Source: Ilex aquifolium
Lineage: Eukaryota > Streptophyta > Magnoliopsida > Aquifoliales > Aquifoliaceae
Length of the DNA: 64,000 nucleotides
Assembly (NCBI GenBank): GCA_951799425.1
Contig: OX637409.1
Location: forward strand, 13,178,960-13,242,959
Direction: 5' to 3'
Positions within the stretch are counted from its first letter, which is position 1; each line of letters starts with the position of its first letter. The notes under the pieces are model-generated. The model saw nothing but the letters and a program-made list of their open reading frames with translations. It was not told where the DNA came from and did not search any database. Position numbers and translations under genes: made by a program. Of this stretch, positions 1-9,801 are shown in pieces.

Positions 1-540
1 ATAAGAAAATTTAATAATTCAAGTATTCCTCATGAATGGCTTGTCCTTCTGGTGTGCTTGGATTAATCAATTGTCATAACCAGCTAACCTAAGAAGTTGT
101 TGTGTTATGAATAATACCACCAGCTAACCTAAGAAGTTGCTGTGTGATGGTTTATGTACATCAGACCTACCAATTGACTTACCAGTAACATGGAAGTTAA
201 TTGCTGTAAGGTAGCATTTCCAGTATTTAACCGATATAAAGCATATGAGATCCTCTAAACTGAAGGGTATCTTTTATATTATTGTCATTAACAAACTTAT
301 CTCCGCATTTATTTAAAGTAAACTAGTTATCAATCTAAGCTCACATCACAAGCTATTAAATGTTATACTTCTTTAAACAACAACTTTAATGTTCTTTTTA
401 TTTTATTTTTCTTTTAAATTCTAAGTTACTAAAATTCTTCATGGGATCGATACTTGGATTTAAACCGAGAAAACTACAATTCGACCACTTATACTTGGGT
501 GTATAATATAATTCAGATCACAAAATAGTGCGAATCACTT
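1..540. other. AT-rich stretch without a recognisable gene
   Basis: No open frame of note and no recognisable protein domain. The stretch is AT-rich and holds a short two-copy direct repeat near its left end. It could be the edge of another decayed element, since everything to the right is transposon, but no LTR terminus or primer site is visible. Confidence 0.5.
79..149. repeat. Two-copy direct repeat, period about 40 bp
   Basis: The word CCAGCTAACCTAAGAAGTTG begins at about 80 and again at about 120, followed in both by a TGTGT-like tail. Only two copies are seen. Confidence 0.7.
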
Positions 541-820
541 TTATTTCTTGCATATTTGATTCTAGGGCTTCATTGTTCTAGGGTTACAAAAAAAAAAGGG
601 TTGCCTAATTGGTTCTCCTTCTTTCAAGCCTATCTTGAGTGTTGGGCTCTTGTTAGCTTCATCCTAGGTGGATTGCACCAATCCTTGCCTTGCTTCCTTG
701 ATCTTCTTGGCTCTTAATCTTGTAATTGGCTCATTTAGAACTTACAAAGGATCTTTAAGAGTAGGCCTACCTTGGTTCCCATCATTCGATTAGGATTTGT
801 TTCCTTGTAATGGCCAGTCT

Positions 821-828
821 TATAAATA
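821..828 (+). promoter_or_regulatory. TATA box of LTR fragment G
   Basis: TATAAATA followed by GG. It sits upstream of a tRNA-Met primer site, as expected for a U3 promoter. This is a consensus match only. Confidence 0.5.
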
Positions 829-1146
829 GGCGTTTAATCAATGAAAGAGTGGAGACAATATATTGAATTTTAATTGTGAGTTGAGTTGAGTTTACTCCTC
901 TTGTTCTTGATTGAACTTCTAAACTTATCAAAGGTAAATCACAACCTTTGTGGCGTTCCTCCTTGTAATTTGGGTTCTTGAGACGGGTTCTTCAACGGGT
1001 CTAGATTTTAATATAATCTAGGTTCTTGACACGAGTTCTCAAAGGGTCTTGATTCTCCATCCATAGACCTGAGTTTGGCTTTCTTGGGTTGTTTTTCCAA
1101 TATTGTTGTTGGGTCTCAAAGCAAGTCGATTGGGGTTCGCATCATT

Positions 1147-1158
1147 TGGTATCAGAGC
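1147..1158 (+). other. Primer-binding site, initiator tRNA-Met type
   Basis: TGGTATCAGAGC is the standard plant LTR-retrotransposon primer site complementary to the 3' end of initiator tRNA-Met. It follows ATCA, a plausible LTR end. Confidence 0.7.
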
Positions 1159-1539
1159 AAGGTTTCCAACCAGGTCATATTCTATCCTTTTATTTCTTGC
1201 ACATTTGATTCTAGGGCTTCATTGTTCTAGGGTTACAAAAAAAAAAAAAAAAAAAAGGTCTGCCGAAAATTTCATTGTTCTAGGGTTTGAGTTATTTTTA
1301 GGGTTTTGCCTATTGTTTATTATTTAGTTTGTGATCAAATCAATTGGTGAAAAAAAAAATTTCGTCCAAAAAATAAAAAAGAGAGAAGAGAAAAAAAAAA
1401 ACGGAGGAGAACATCCGAAAATAATTTTTTTTTTTAGCCTTATCTTCAATAGTTGGTATCTTGTCTTATAATTACTCTTTCATCCAATATTGTTGTTGGG
1501 TCTTAAAGCAAGTCGATTGTGGTTCACATTAGTGAGCCT

Positions 1540-3052
1540 TCCTTGCTTAGCCGGACTCCCCGCCTCTAATGAATCCTCCAGATATCACTCCGATCTCCTC
1601 CATAGGCTGTTGATATTGCGCAGGGACCTGCTACTGGGGTGGTGGAGCTCGGTTATGATTATCATGGGCCACAAAATGGCGCAGTTTCCCTCGCTGAATC
1701 AGAAATTCAATTTCCTTTTTTAACTGGATGCAGTCATCTATGAGGTGGCTATGGTCCCTGTGATATTCACAGTACTTTGTTGCGTCACTTTTCGCTGGGT
1801 CTGCCTTCATCCAGGGTGGTCACCTTAGGAAATTTTCATTTTACACTTCGTACAGGATCTGAGATACTGTTGCGGTGAGAGGAGTGAGCTGTCGAGCTGC
1901 GTACCTCGGTTGCAACTCTGGTTGTGGAGGACCTAGGCCATCTCTGACATCTCCCCTTCTTTTGGGACAGCAATCCTTGTCTCTTCTTGGAGACCTATCT
2001 CATCCTCTTTCTTTTCTGGGACTTCGATCTCTCTTCTTTTCTTCCTTCCCTTTCTCCTTCTGTGACGATGAGCTCCCTACCTTAGAGAGGAGGGCTTCCT
2101 CGCCATTGATATACTTTTTTGCTTTGGCTAGCACTTCTGCCATACTCGCTTGTGGGTTTTTTGATACGGAGAACATCAAGTCTTTCGACTGTACTCCTTA
2201 ACCGGCGATGAAAGTAGTAATGACGAATTTTTCGTCAGGAACGTCTACCTTTAGGGACTCTGAGTTGAACCGTTGGACATAAGACTACAAGTTCTCGTTG
2301 GGTCCCTGTTTCACATTCAACAGGTGGTAGATTGGCTTTTGGTATGTCGGAGCTCCTATGAAATGGGACACAAAAGATATCGAGAGCTCTTTGAAGAAAG
2401 AGATTGATGTCGAGGCTAGCCTATTGAACCAAACCAAGGCAGAGCCCTTCAGCGTGATAGCGAAAGCTCGGCACCGTACGGGGTCTTGATATCCATGTAA
2501 CTCCATATGGTTCTTGTAGGTATTGAGGTGATCCATGGGATCTTTAGTCCCATCGAAAGCCTCCATTTGGGGCATTCTGAAATTTGGAGGAAGGGGGGAA
2601 TGTAGCACCCGAACGGTGAATAGGGACTCAGTTTGCTACACCAAAGCGTCCATCGTCACGGTGGTCTTACTTCTCACGACTTCCTTCATGTGGCTGAGCT
2701 CTTGCTGGATGCCCCTGAAGCGCTGCTCCTAGTATTGCTCTCTTATTTCCTACTGGAAAGGGAGAAAATCATTTTTCCTGATCCCATCGTTTTGACTCTG
2801 CACTTCTTCATTGTCATCATTCCTAGGAGGTGGATGGGGAGCCTGTCCCATGGCCTGGCTATTCTCACCCCCTTCGTTTACTTCCCTGAGGGGGTTGAGG
2901 TGTTGATGCTCCCCTTGCGGAGGACCTCCTTGGGCTGGTCGTGTTTGCTGAGGACCTTGCAGGAGCTCCAAGAGCTCTTTGTTCTGCTGGAGTAGACGCT
3001 GGTTGACTAGGCAAAGAGCCTCCAATTCGTTATTCATTGGTGGATCCGCCAC
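1540..3052 (-). pseudogene. Decayed Tat-type Gag
   Basis: Gag is the structural protein of the virus-like particle. The minus strand opens at 3052 with a Gln/Leu-rich helical N-terminus (MADPPMNNELEALCL...), then a gap with stops. From 2608 to 2285 comes the core Gag domain with RMPQMEAFDGTKDPMDHL and the conserved WF motif (LVWFNRLAS). Further down, at about 1800-1690, a KYCEYHRDHSH...DDC zinc-finger-like motif is readable. Several in-frame stops and frame changes break it. No protease follows. Confidence 0.75.
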
Positions 3053-3223
3053 GAGAGGATTGGCCTCGACGGTGGGGAAGAAGTCTTGAAGATTTTCTTG
3101 TTGCCTGTCACTAGTGGCCTCCTATTGATTCTGTATCCGCAGGGGATTCATCTAGCTTCTACTCATGTTGCGTGTTGAGACCATCAATTACTGAGAGATC
3201 AGCATTTGTAATAGTAACAATCG

Positions 3224-3241
3224 TTCCCACAGACGGTGCCA
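3224..3241 (-). other. Primer-binding site of F
   Basis: The minus strand reads TGGCACCGTCTGTGGGAA, one base from the TGGCGCCGTCTGTGGG primer site usual for Tat-type elements. It lies 3 bp inside the LTR end. Confidence 0.7.
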
Positions 3242-3244
3242 AAC

Positions 3245-3811
3245 TGACAGTGTATAATACATGGATGAGCAGAATGTGTAAATCTGTGTATAAGGTTAGA
3301 TCTGAGCTTCTAGGCTCGTGGTGATAGTGAACTGACTTTCTTTTTTGGGGAATAAGGGATGGCTGACATAGAGAAAATATAGTGGTTCACCAGCTCAGGA
3401 GCTTGGCTAATCCACTCTTTAACGGAGTTTCTTGCTCCTGTAATCTATATTGATGGTGTTGAGATGGTTACACAATGTGATGGTTACACAATGTTCATTT
3501 TTCCACTTGAATTGCTCTCTACCTCTAACGAGGATACTGTATAGTATTTATAGCATATTCCCCAGTTCCATGGGATCTGTAGAGAGATCTATGCCTTCCT
3601 CTCGTAACGCATTGCTTGATTCTAGGTAGCGGTTGTGGGGGTTTCATGATCTTGCGCCTAGATTGGCGTTTTCTACTGTTGGAGGAGCGTGTTGTGACTG
3701 CCAACTGTTTTTCACTCATATTCTTTGGGGGTACAGATCAGGTGGATCCAAGATTTGGATAACCGAGCTCAGGATCCTTGGCTGAGCTCCCTTCCTGACC
3801 TCCTGATAAAT
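3245..3811 (-). repeat. 5' LTR of F, outer end missing or unclear
   Basis: The inner end is marked by the primer site; on the plus strand it starts TGACAGTGTATAATAC. A minus-strand TATA box lies within it. The outer end would lie near 3811, where homology to the LTR of element E begins, so the outer boundary is approximate. About 570 bp is a normal size for this lineage. Confidence 0.6.
3541..3553 (-). promoter_or_regulatory. TATA box in the LTR of F
   Basis: The minus strand reads CTATAAATACTAT, about 300 nt upstream of the primer site. The position suits a U3 core promoter. Confidence 0.55.
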
Positions 3812-4670
3812 AGAGTATCGTTCCTACGGAGAATTATTACTAATAAATTCCAAGTACTAACTTTATATCAATTCAATTTTATTTAAACAATTGAAATTGA
3901 ATATGAATTCACTAATTTAAAACTAAATATAAATTTAATAATCAAGGAATGAATTTACTAGATAAAACAACTTAAGATTACCACTTCCCCTAATGCTTCG
4001 TATAAATCTTTCCACTCTCTTTCCAGTTAATTGATCAAAATAAGTTGTTAACTGAGAACTCAAAACTATTTATCAAACCTTTTCCTATAGTTAGATTAAA
4101 ATATCTCTCCCAATTAAATTACTATATTCCATGCAAAATAAGTTGGAATAGATTTATTAAGTTCAAACTCTCATAAAAGTTACACACGGCATATAGGTAT
4201 ATTCCTATACGATACACAACCCAGCTATTCAATCCTAAGAAGAATCAACCAGACGCATGTTATCATATTCCGATCTATCCCTAGAATTCATCTCCTAATT
4301 TCATCTAGGGAATCAAATTAATTGGTGGCCACACAATCATATATTAAACACAAAATATGTTAAACAACTCATATATGATCAATAAGAACTAGAAACGAGA
4401 GTAGATCAATTTAACTAAACATCAGGTTCCGTTGCAATCTTAATAAAAATTTAGTTCATAATATAATTGAAAAACATCATCCTCAAATTAAACAACATCT
4501 CAGATAATCAACAATTAAAAGTAAGAGAAAAGAATGAAAACTTAGTTGCAATCTTCAATCTCTCTCTAGCCTTCAAGTCCAATTTCCTTCGTGTCGCTTC
4601 CTTCGATTCTTGTCTTCAATCTTTTTATCAATCCTTTGGTTTTCCCTCCTATTAGCAGCCCCCAAAATCA

Positions 4671-4685
4671 GTATATTTATATCCC
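4671..4685 (-). promoter_or_regulatory. TATA box of the 3' LTR of E
   Basis: The minus strand reads GGGATATAAATATAC. It lies about 85 bp downstream (in element sense) of the AGCGCT cluster at 4768-4858, and the same pair occurs in the other LTR. Confidence 0.6.
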
Positions 4686-4767
4686 AGCTCAAACCCTAGC
4701 ATATATGTAGCATTAGAGTTCAATTTCGACTCAAAAACAAGTCAGAATTCGCGTCCACACTAAAACC

Positions 4768-4858
4768 GGCGCTGCAGCCCCTAAAATCAGCGCAGCTGCG
4801 CTAACTTTCTGCCCTTCTAGCACTGCAGCGCTGCTTCTAGTGCCCCAGCGCTGATCCC
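4768..4858. repeat. Cluster of GCGCTG/AGCGCT palindromic words in the 3' LTR of E
   Basis: GCGCTGCAGC, CAGCGCAGCTGCGCT, GCAGCGCTGC and CCAGCGCTGA follow each other within 90 bp, each built on a self-complementary GCGC/AGCGCT core. The block lies upstream of the LTR TATA box. The other LTR has the same block at 10828-10918 with point changes. Confidence 0.75.
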
Positions 4859-4919
4859 CTTTTAAGCCTAAAGCTGCCCTTGTTGCTTAGTCTTCAAATA
4901 ATCCAACACTTAGGCTACC

Positions 4920-4959
4920 AAATGACCTTGTTTCCTTCCAAATGACCTTGTTTCCTTCC
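4920..4959. repeat. 20-bp tandem duplication in the 3' LTR of E
   Basis: AAATGACCTTGTTTCCTTCC occurs twice in a row here and once in the 5' LTR (around 10980). This accounts for the length difference between the two LTRs, apart from the truncated end. Confidence 0.9.
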
Positions 4960-5087
4960 AAATGATGATCCCTACAAAATAACATAAAAACACACAAAAC
5001 AAATAAAAATGAACATAAAATACTTGAAAACTTGCAATTTCATCAAGCTAAGAATACTCAATTCACAGGTATAAAACCCTCTCATCA

Positions 5088-5103
5088 AATACCCCCAAAC
5101 TTA
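5088..5103 (-). other. 3' polypurine tract of E
   Basis: The minus strand reads AAGTTTGGGGGTATT directly against the LTR start TGATGAG. This is the plus-strand DNA priming site, and its position fixes the orientation of the element. Confidence 0.8.
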
Positions 5104-6128
5104 AATCTTTGCTTGTCCTCAAGCAAAATACTAAAAACAAAAACTATTAAAATTAACCCTAACAACCAACTACTCAAACAATGGATCAATATGAATCTGA
5201 ATAATGACCCCAAAAGTTACTACAAATAATAATTCACGGGAAACTTCAAAACAGTGCAAAGTCTAACAATTCAACATACTCCTTAATTTAACCTCCGCTC
5301 ATGACCCTTTAAATACATGTGCATATTTGAACTGTTTAAACTAGCCATCACCTAGATAAATCTATGTAATGAAGCGCTCCATAGGAGATACCCAATATCA
5401 ACTCTATGAACTTATGTTTCACATCAATCTATGCTAATTAAGGAAAACATATAACTAGAAGGTACAAATATTTTTTTTTTCATCTCTCTCTCTCTCTTTT
5501 TTTCTTTTCATTCGTTCGATGATTGCATTTTATGCTCCATCTCACCTCTTATTGAGCGAGTGAATTTTATGCTCCATCTCGCCTTTTCTTGAATGAGTGC
5601 GTTTTACGCTCTATCTCATTCTCAACATGTGTTTATGAGTGAGTGTGTTTTACGCTCCATCTCTACTCACAACATGCCCCTTTCTTATTTCTTGTCTTCC
5701 TATTTTTTTTTCTTCTAACTCATGAAGGATCAAATCAAAATATTTTCCAAAAACTCCTTTATATTTTTTTATATTAACCCATCATAACCAATATTTCCCC
5801 CAAACTTATATGAATGCCTAAATTTTGCTTTGAATGATGCTTAAATAAGTTTTCTAGAGTTTCAATGATATCTCCCACAAGCACTTAGCCAAATAAATTC
5901 TCTAAATGATAATTAGCCAAACAGATGGATATGTGCTCATGAATGAAAGGATCATAAACAGTGTAAAACCAACTAGTATGTCAAACTACAAACTCAACAT
6001 GTTCATCAATTTCCCTTGAATTGACAATTAATCACATTCATCATTGGCCATGTCAAATTCAATCATCCCATTGCTCAAGTTGTACTAAAACATGCTTTCT
6101 AAGTGCAAAGCTAATTCAAACAAGAATA
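5104..6128 (-). other. Non-coding 3' internal region of E with low-complexity tracts
   Basis: No coding sequence is recognised. It contains a CT-rich microsatellite (about 5481-5497; purine-rich in element sense) and a degenerate repeat at 5525-5665. The purine-rich character recalls the lysine-codon-like purine block in the spacer of the array units (33680-33890). Confidence 0.55.
5525..5665. repeat. Degenerate tandem repeat, four copies
   Basis: TTTTATGCTCCATCTC or TTTTACGCTCYATCTC occurs four times at intervals of about 35-45 bp, each after a GAGTG-like word. Confidence 0.75.
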
Positions 6129-6163
6129 CACCCCAAAACTTAAACTAAACATTGTTCTCAATG
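6129..6163 (-). other. Second, internal polypurine-like tract of E
   Basis: The minus strand reads CATTGAGAACAATG, then TTTAAGTTTTGGGGTGT. The same word order (CATTGAGGACAATG... then AGTTGGGGGGTGAGG) is present in every array unit (32952-32986 in unit 1). It resembles the terminal tract but lies about 1 kb from the LTR. Confidence 0.5.
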
Positions 6164-6211
6164 TATAAAGTAGGAAAAATTAAGACAGAGGACTTCCCTG
6201 AGAATAGGCTA

Positions 6212-6400
6212 GTTGGCATCATTGTCAGTATCCTCGTCGTCCGCTGAGTCGGGAGTATATTTGGGAAACATAGGTGGACTAGGAAACTCACGTTGCAAAG
6301 CTTAATCTTTATCCATGGAGAATGAACGAGATTGGTACCTTACTTTGCAAAGCTTGATGTTGCCCATGGAGAATGGAGAAATCCTTGGTGCTAGTTGAGA
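6212..6400 (-). pseudogene. Short acidic C-terminal remnant, possibly of an extra ORF
   Basis: The minus strand reads a short frame ending PDSADDEDTDNDAN and stop at about 6212. The composition recalls the acidic tail of ORF2 in the array units. Upstream, a TTGCAAAGCTT...CCATGGAGAATG segment is duplicated (6293-6330 and 6347-6380). An ORF collapsed by deletion is possible, but homology is not shown. Confidence 0.3.
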
Positions 6401-6562
6401 GGTAAGATTGTGGTGTAAAGGAGTTTGAGAAATCCAAGATGATTCAATGGAATTATGGGTGAAGATGAGTTGGGGTGAATAGATTTTTAGAAGTTTGAAA
6501 TTTTGGAAGAGGAGGAGGCGTTGTTGGAAGACCCTTGTCCCTGAGTGTAGAGTTGAAGGGTG

Positions 6563-6570
6563 TTTTATAA
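6563..6570 (-). promoter_or_regulatory. Internal TATA box of E
   Basis: The minus strand reads CATTATAAAACACC, followed about 60 nt on by a CT-rich patch (CCTCCTCCTCTTCC), a usual plant core-promoter pair. It lies just downstream, in element sense, of the AGCGCT/GGCGCC cluster. Confidence 0.45.
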
Positions 6571-6635
6571 TGCTGAAAATATGCTTTGGGTGCTGTCCAG
6601 GCTGAATATAATGCTGAAAAATCTGTTTTGGGAGA

Positions 6636-6935
6636 GATTTGGGGCAGTAGAGGCGTGCCTGGGCGCTGCCTAATCAGAGAGGAGGCACCTAGGCGCTGAA
6701 ATGAAGCACTAGGGCACTGAAATAGTTTGCCTACTGCGCTGCCCAATCAGAGAGGAGGCGCCTAGGCGCTGAAATGAAGCGCTGAGGCGCTGATTTTCTG
6801 CTATGGAGGCCGAGAGGAAGTGCCTAGGTGCTGATCCGTAGCGCTGAGGCGTTGATTTTTTGTTGTGGAGGCTGAGATGAGGCACCTAGGCGCTGATTTG
6901 AGCGCTTAGGCGCTGGGCTTCTGGTCTTTGCTTCG
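6636..6935. repeat. Degenerate repeats of GCGCCTAGGCGCTG/AGCGCTGAGG in E
   Basis: About a dozen words of the types GGCGCCTAGGCGCTGA and AGCGCTGAGGCGCTGA in 300 bp, many perfectly or nearly self-complementary. A 45-bp block with GCCTAATCAGAGAGGAGGC recurs near 6665 and 6745. The same core word occurs in both LTRs of E. Confidence 0.8.
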
Positions 6936-7100
6936 ATCCTCGGTACCTGCAGGCTATTGACGCAACAATTAAAATGCACAAACTTACTAATATCATTATT
7001 TTTCATCAAAAAAATAAATTGAAATAAAATGAAATAAAATTTAAAAACTAAAATTTGGGTTGCCTCCCAAATAGCGCTTGTTTTATAGTCTTCAGCCTGA

Positions 7101-7517
7101 CTAATTCCTGTTTCGTCCCGGGTCGGCAAGGGTAATTGAGGTCTTTTGACGATCAATGTCGCCGCCCCAATAGTGCTTCAGTCTTTGCCCGTTCACCTTG
7201 AAATTTCTCTTCGAATTGGCTTCCTCGACTTCAACCACTCCATGCTGGAACACATTAGTAATAATGAATGGCCCTGACCACCTTGATTTGAGTTTTCCCG
7301 GGAAGAGGTTTAACTGCGAATTGAAAAGGAGTACAACTTGACCTGGCTCAAACTTCCGCTCAATGATCATCTTATCATGCCACCTTTTTACCTTCTCTTT
7401 ATATAGCTTGGTGTTCTTAAGGGGATCTGAAATATTACTTCCTACGAATACCTCATTCACTGCATCCTCCACCAAATCAACCCGAAAATATTCTTCTGCT
7501 TCCTTTGGAAATTTCAT
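7101..7517 (-). pseudogene. Protease-distal segment fused to integrase C-terminus
   Basis: A 138-residue open frame. Its start (MKFPKEAEEYFRVDLVEDAV) is the stretch that normally follows the protease in Athila-like polyproteins. From about residue 38 it becomes the integrase C-terminal tail: YKEKVKRWHDKMI, then GQVVLLFNSQLNLFPGKLKS and WSGPF, ending near NGQRLKHYWGG. The whole RT, RNase H and catalytic integrase are therefore missing between them, and the fusion is in frame. The methionine is internal to a longer original polyprotein, so this is not a true gene start. Confidence 0.8.
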
Positions 7518-7559
7518 AGCAGAAAATACATTGAATGTAACCTCTTGATCTTGGACTCA

Positions 7560-8240
7560 CATAGTTAGCTCACCTTTCTGTACATCAATAAGTGTTCTCC
7601 CCGTTACTAAGAATGGTCGCGCAAGAATAATCAGTATTTTCCTATCTTCCTCACAATCTAAAGACTATGAAATCAACTGAAAAATGAACTTATCCACTTT
7701 AACTAGAATGTCCTCAACTATGCCCCTTGGATAAGTGAGTGATCTATCCGCAAGCTATAATGTGATGTTAGTAGGCTTCCCTTCCTTCAAACCCAATTGC
7801 TGATAAATTGAGAGCGGCATTAAGTTAATACTAGCTCCCAAGTCACACAATGCTTTCCCAAAAAAACTGGCTGCCTATTGTGCATGGAATTGTAAAGCTA
7901 CCCGGATCTTTGAGTTTTGGTGGTAGCTTCTTTTGAAGACTAGCACTGCACTCCTCCGTAAGTGCAACTGTCTCAAAATCTCATAGTTTTCTCTTTTTTG
8001 ATAAAATTTCCTTAAAAAATTTCACATAGTTAGGCATTTTCTCCACTGCTTCTGTGAAAGGGATATTTATTTGAAGTTTCTTAAACACTTCCAAGAATTT
8101 AGAGAACTATTTATCCCACTTCTGTTTTTGCAAACGTTGTGGAAACGACACAGGAGACACAATAGGTCTCGGATTACCTCCATTAGAACATGCAACTGGA
8201 TCTTCTTCTTTCTTTTCAGGTTCCACATTCTTGCTATCTT
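7560..8240 (-). pseudogene. Decayed Athila-like protease region
   Basis: Retropepsin-type aspartic protease that would cut the Gag polyprotein. The active-site block reads D-L-G-A-S-I-N with the Asp codon at 7842-7844, followed by LMPLSIYQQLGL and then LADRSLTYPRGIVEDILV. Upstream are PNYVKF- and KLPPKLKDPGSF-like blocks, usual between Gag and protease in this lineage. Several in-frame stops and at least one frame change prevent translation. Confidence 0.75.
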
Positions 8241-9564
8241 TTATTTTTTTACCCTCAGTATCATCTCCATGTGATTGTTTTGGAGTTCCACCAGCAACCT
8301 CAGGTAACTCTTTTCCGCTTTGTAATGTAATAGCATTGCAGTACTCCTTACCTTCCCTCTTAGGATTGATCTCTGTATCACTAGGTAGAGTGCCTTGAGG
8401 TCAGTTGTTAATGGCATTAGCAAGCTGTCCCATTTGATTTTCTATGTTTCAGATTGATACTTCCATACTGTTCATCCTTGTCTCATTCTGTGCTATGTAC
8501 CTGGAAAGCAGCTCCTCCAAATTCGACTTCTTTTCCTATTGTGGTGGAGCCTGATTCTAAAAGTCTAGTGGGTATGATTGTGTTGGAGCAGAAGTTTGGG
8601 CTTGATTATTATTCCAATACAAGTTCGGATGAGTCCTCCAACCAGGGTTATAATTGTTGAAATTATTGCCTTGTTGCTGCCTGTTGAAGTTACCAACGTA
8701 TTGTACCGATTCTGAACTAATTGCACATTGATTGCTCGGATGGTTCCCGACACACAATTCACAAACAACTACCACACTCTGAATAGGCTGCACCCCTAAA
8801 GCATCAATCTTCTTTGTCAACATAGCAACCTATGTAGCCAGTGCAGTAACTATATCAACTTCATAAATCCCTGCTACCTTTGGATGATTGCTCCTTATAG
8901 AGGGCCACTGATAATTGTTGGCAGCCATTGTCTCCAATAAGTCGTAGGCTTCATCAAAAAAATTTCCCATTACTGCCCCATCTGCAGCTGCCCCACATAC
9001 ATCTGCATTGATACTAGTCCGAGTAGCACTAAACAACCTGTTGTAGAACGTTTGAACTTGCAACCACTTAGGAATACCATGGTGAGGGAATTTCCAGAGT
9101 AAATCTTTGAATCGCTCCCAAGCTTCATAGAGAGTCTCAGAATCATGTTGTGCGAATAAAGTGATGTCGTTCCTCATCCTTGCAGTTTTAGCTGGTGGAA
9201 AGAATTTAGCTAAAAAATTTTGAGTTAAATCTGACCACGTAGTAATAGAACCCGACAGTAATGAATGCAGCCAACTCTTTGCCTTATCACGAAGTGTGAA
9301 AGGGAAAAATCAGAGTTTAATCGCATCTTCGGTAACCCCGTTGTACTTGAACGTGTCACAAATCTCCAGAAAACTCACCAAATGATCGTTTGGGTCGTCG
9401 TTAGTCAAACCTCCAAACTGCACTGAATTTTGAATCATTTGGATGGTACCCGGCTTGATCTCGAAACAGTTGGCTTGAATTACGAGCGTTTGAATGCTCG
9501 ATTGTATTTCCGTAACCAGCGACATAGCATAATCCATTAGCGATTTATGTTCTTCTTCAACCAT
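8241..9564 (-). pseudogene. Decayed Athila-like Gag
   Basis: Readable from 9564. The first block has VQFGGLTNDDPNDHLVSFLE, and the core continues with a KFFPP-like block and ESETLYEAWERFKDLL-type residues. Then comes a zinc knuckle CELCVGNHPSNQC (C-x2-C-x3-H-x4-C, about 8724-8762) and an Asn/Gln-rich tail. In-frame stops lie at about 9307 and 8827. The first methionine is the best start, about 210 bp after the primer site. Confidence 0.8.
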
Positions 9565-9777
9565 AATTTCTTGATTTTCTACTTCTTGACAATGCTTTCG
9601 TAAGTTTCAGAACCTTCTCTCAATTTCGAATTCGTAAGGTAGTAGCTCCCGACCTTTAGATCGTGTTAGCATACAAAATTCAAGAGTGCTTGCGAAAACA
9701 ATTAAAACAGAAAATTAAATAATTTAAACTAAGATCAAATTGATTGAAATTAATATTGAAATAATTACTAGAATAAT

Positions 9778-9795
9778 TCCCCGGCAACGGCGCCA
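9778..9795 (-). other. Primer-binding site of E, tRNA-Asp type
   Basis: The minus strand reads TGGCGCCGTTGCCGGGGA, complementary to the 3' end of plant tRNA-Asp, six bases inside the 5' LTR. It is identical to the primer sites of the array units. Confidence 0.9.
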
Positions 9796-9801
9796 AAAAC
9801 T

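Larger units (their letters stand above)
538..1526. repeat. Interspersed direct repeats inside fragment G
   Basis: Segment 538-591 (with GATTCTAGGGCTTCATTG and a following A-run) recurs at about 1188-1239. Segment 1097-1140 (with ATATTGTTGTTGGGTCT) recurs at 1484-1526. The first pair covers leader sequence and the second covers the putative LTR end, so parts of two element copies appear to be joined here. Confidence 0.65.
541..1527 (+). mobile_element. Rearranged LTR-retroelement fragment (G)
   Basis: A plant-type TATA box (821-828) lies about 320 bp upstream of a primer-binding site (1147-1158) complementary to initiator tRNA-Met, preceded by a possible LTR end ATCA at 1141-1144. This is the layout of a 5' LTR followed by a leader. 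Two segments are duplicated within the region, so it has been rearranged. No gag or pol coding sequence survives; the 74- and 77-residue open frames here carry no known domain. The superfamily (copia or gypsy) cannot be decided, because both use this primer site. Confidence 0.45.
1528..3811 (-). mobile_element. Tat-like Ty3/gypsy fragment (F), 5' part
   Basis: On the minus strand the order is LTR (3811-3245), primer site (3241-3224), then decayed gag down to about 1540. Gag wording such as RMPQMEAFDGTKDP and a C-x2-H zinc-finger variant match the Tat/Retand-type Gag of plants. Protease and the rest of pol are absent: fragment G starts at about 1527. On the other side the LTR abuts the truncated LTR of element E. 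Confidence 0.75.
3812..5087 (-). repeat. 3' LTR of E, outer end truncated
   Basis: Aligns by eye with 9872-11127. It lacks the first 70 bp found at 9802-9871, and the junction with F lies at about 3812. The inner end is CTCATCA at 5087, next to a polypurine tract. It carries one extra 20-bp unit compared with the other LTR. Confidence 0.9.

Noticed and set aside
7363..7548. Short plus-strand frames across 7-9 kb
   Set aside because: They are antisense to the minus-strand gag, protease and integrase remnants of E.
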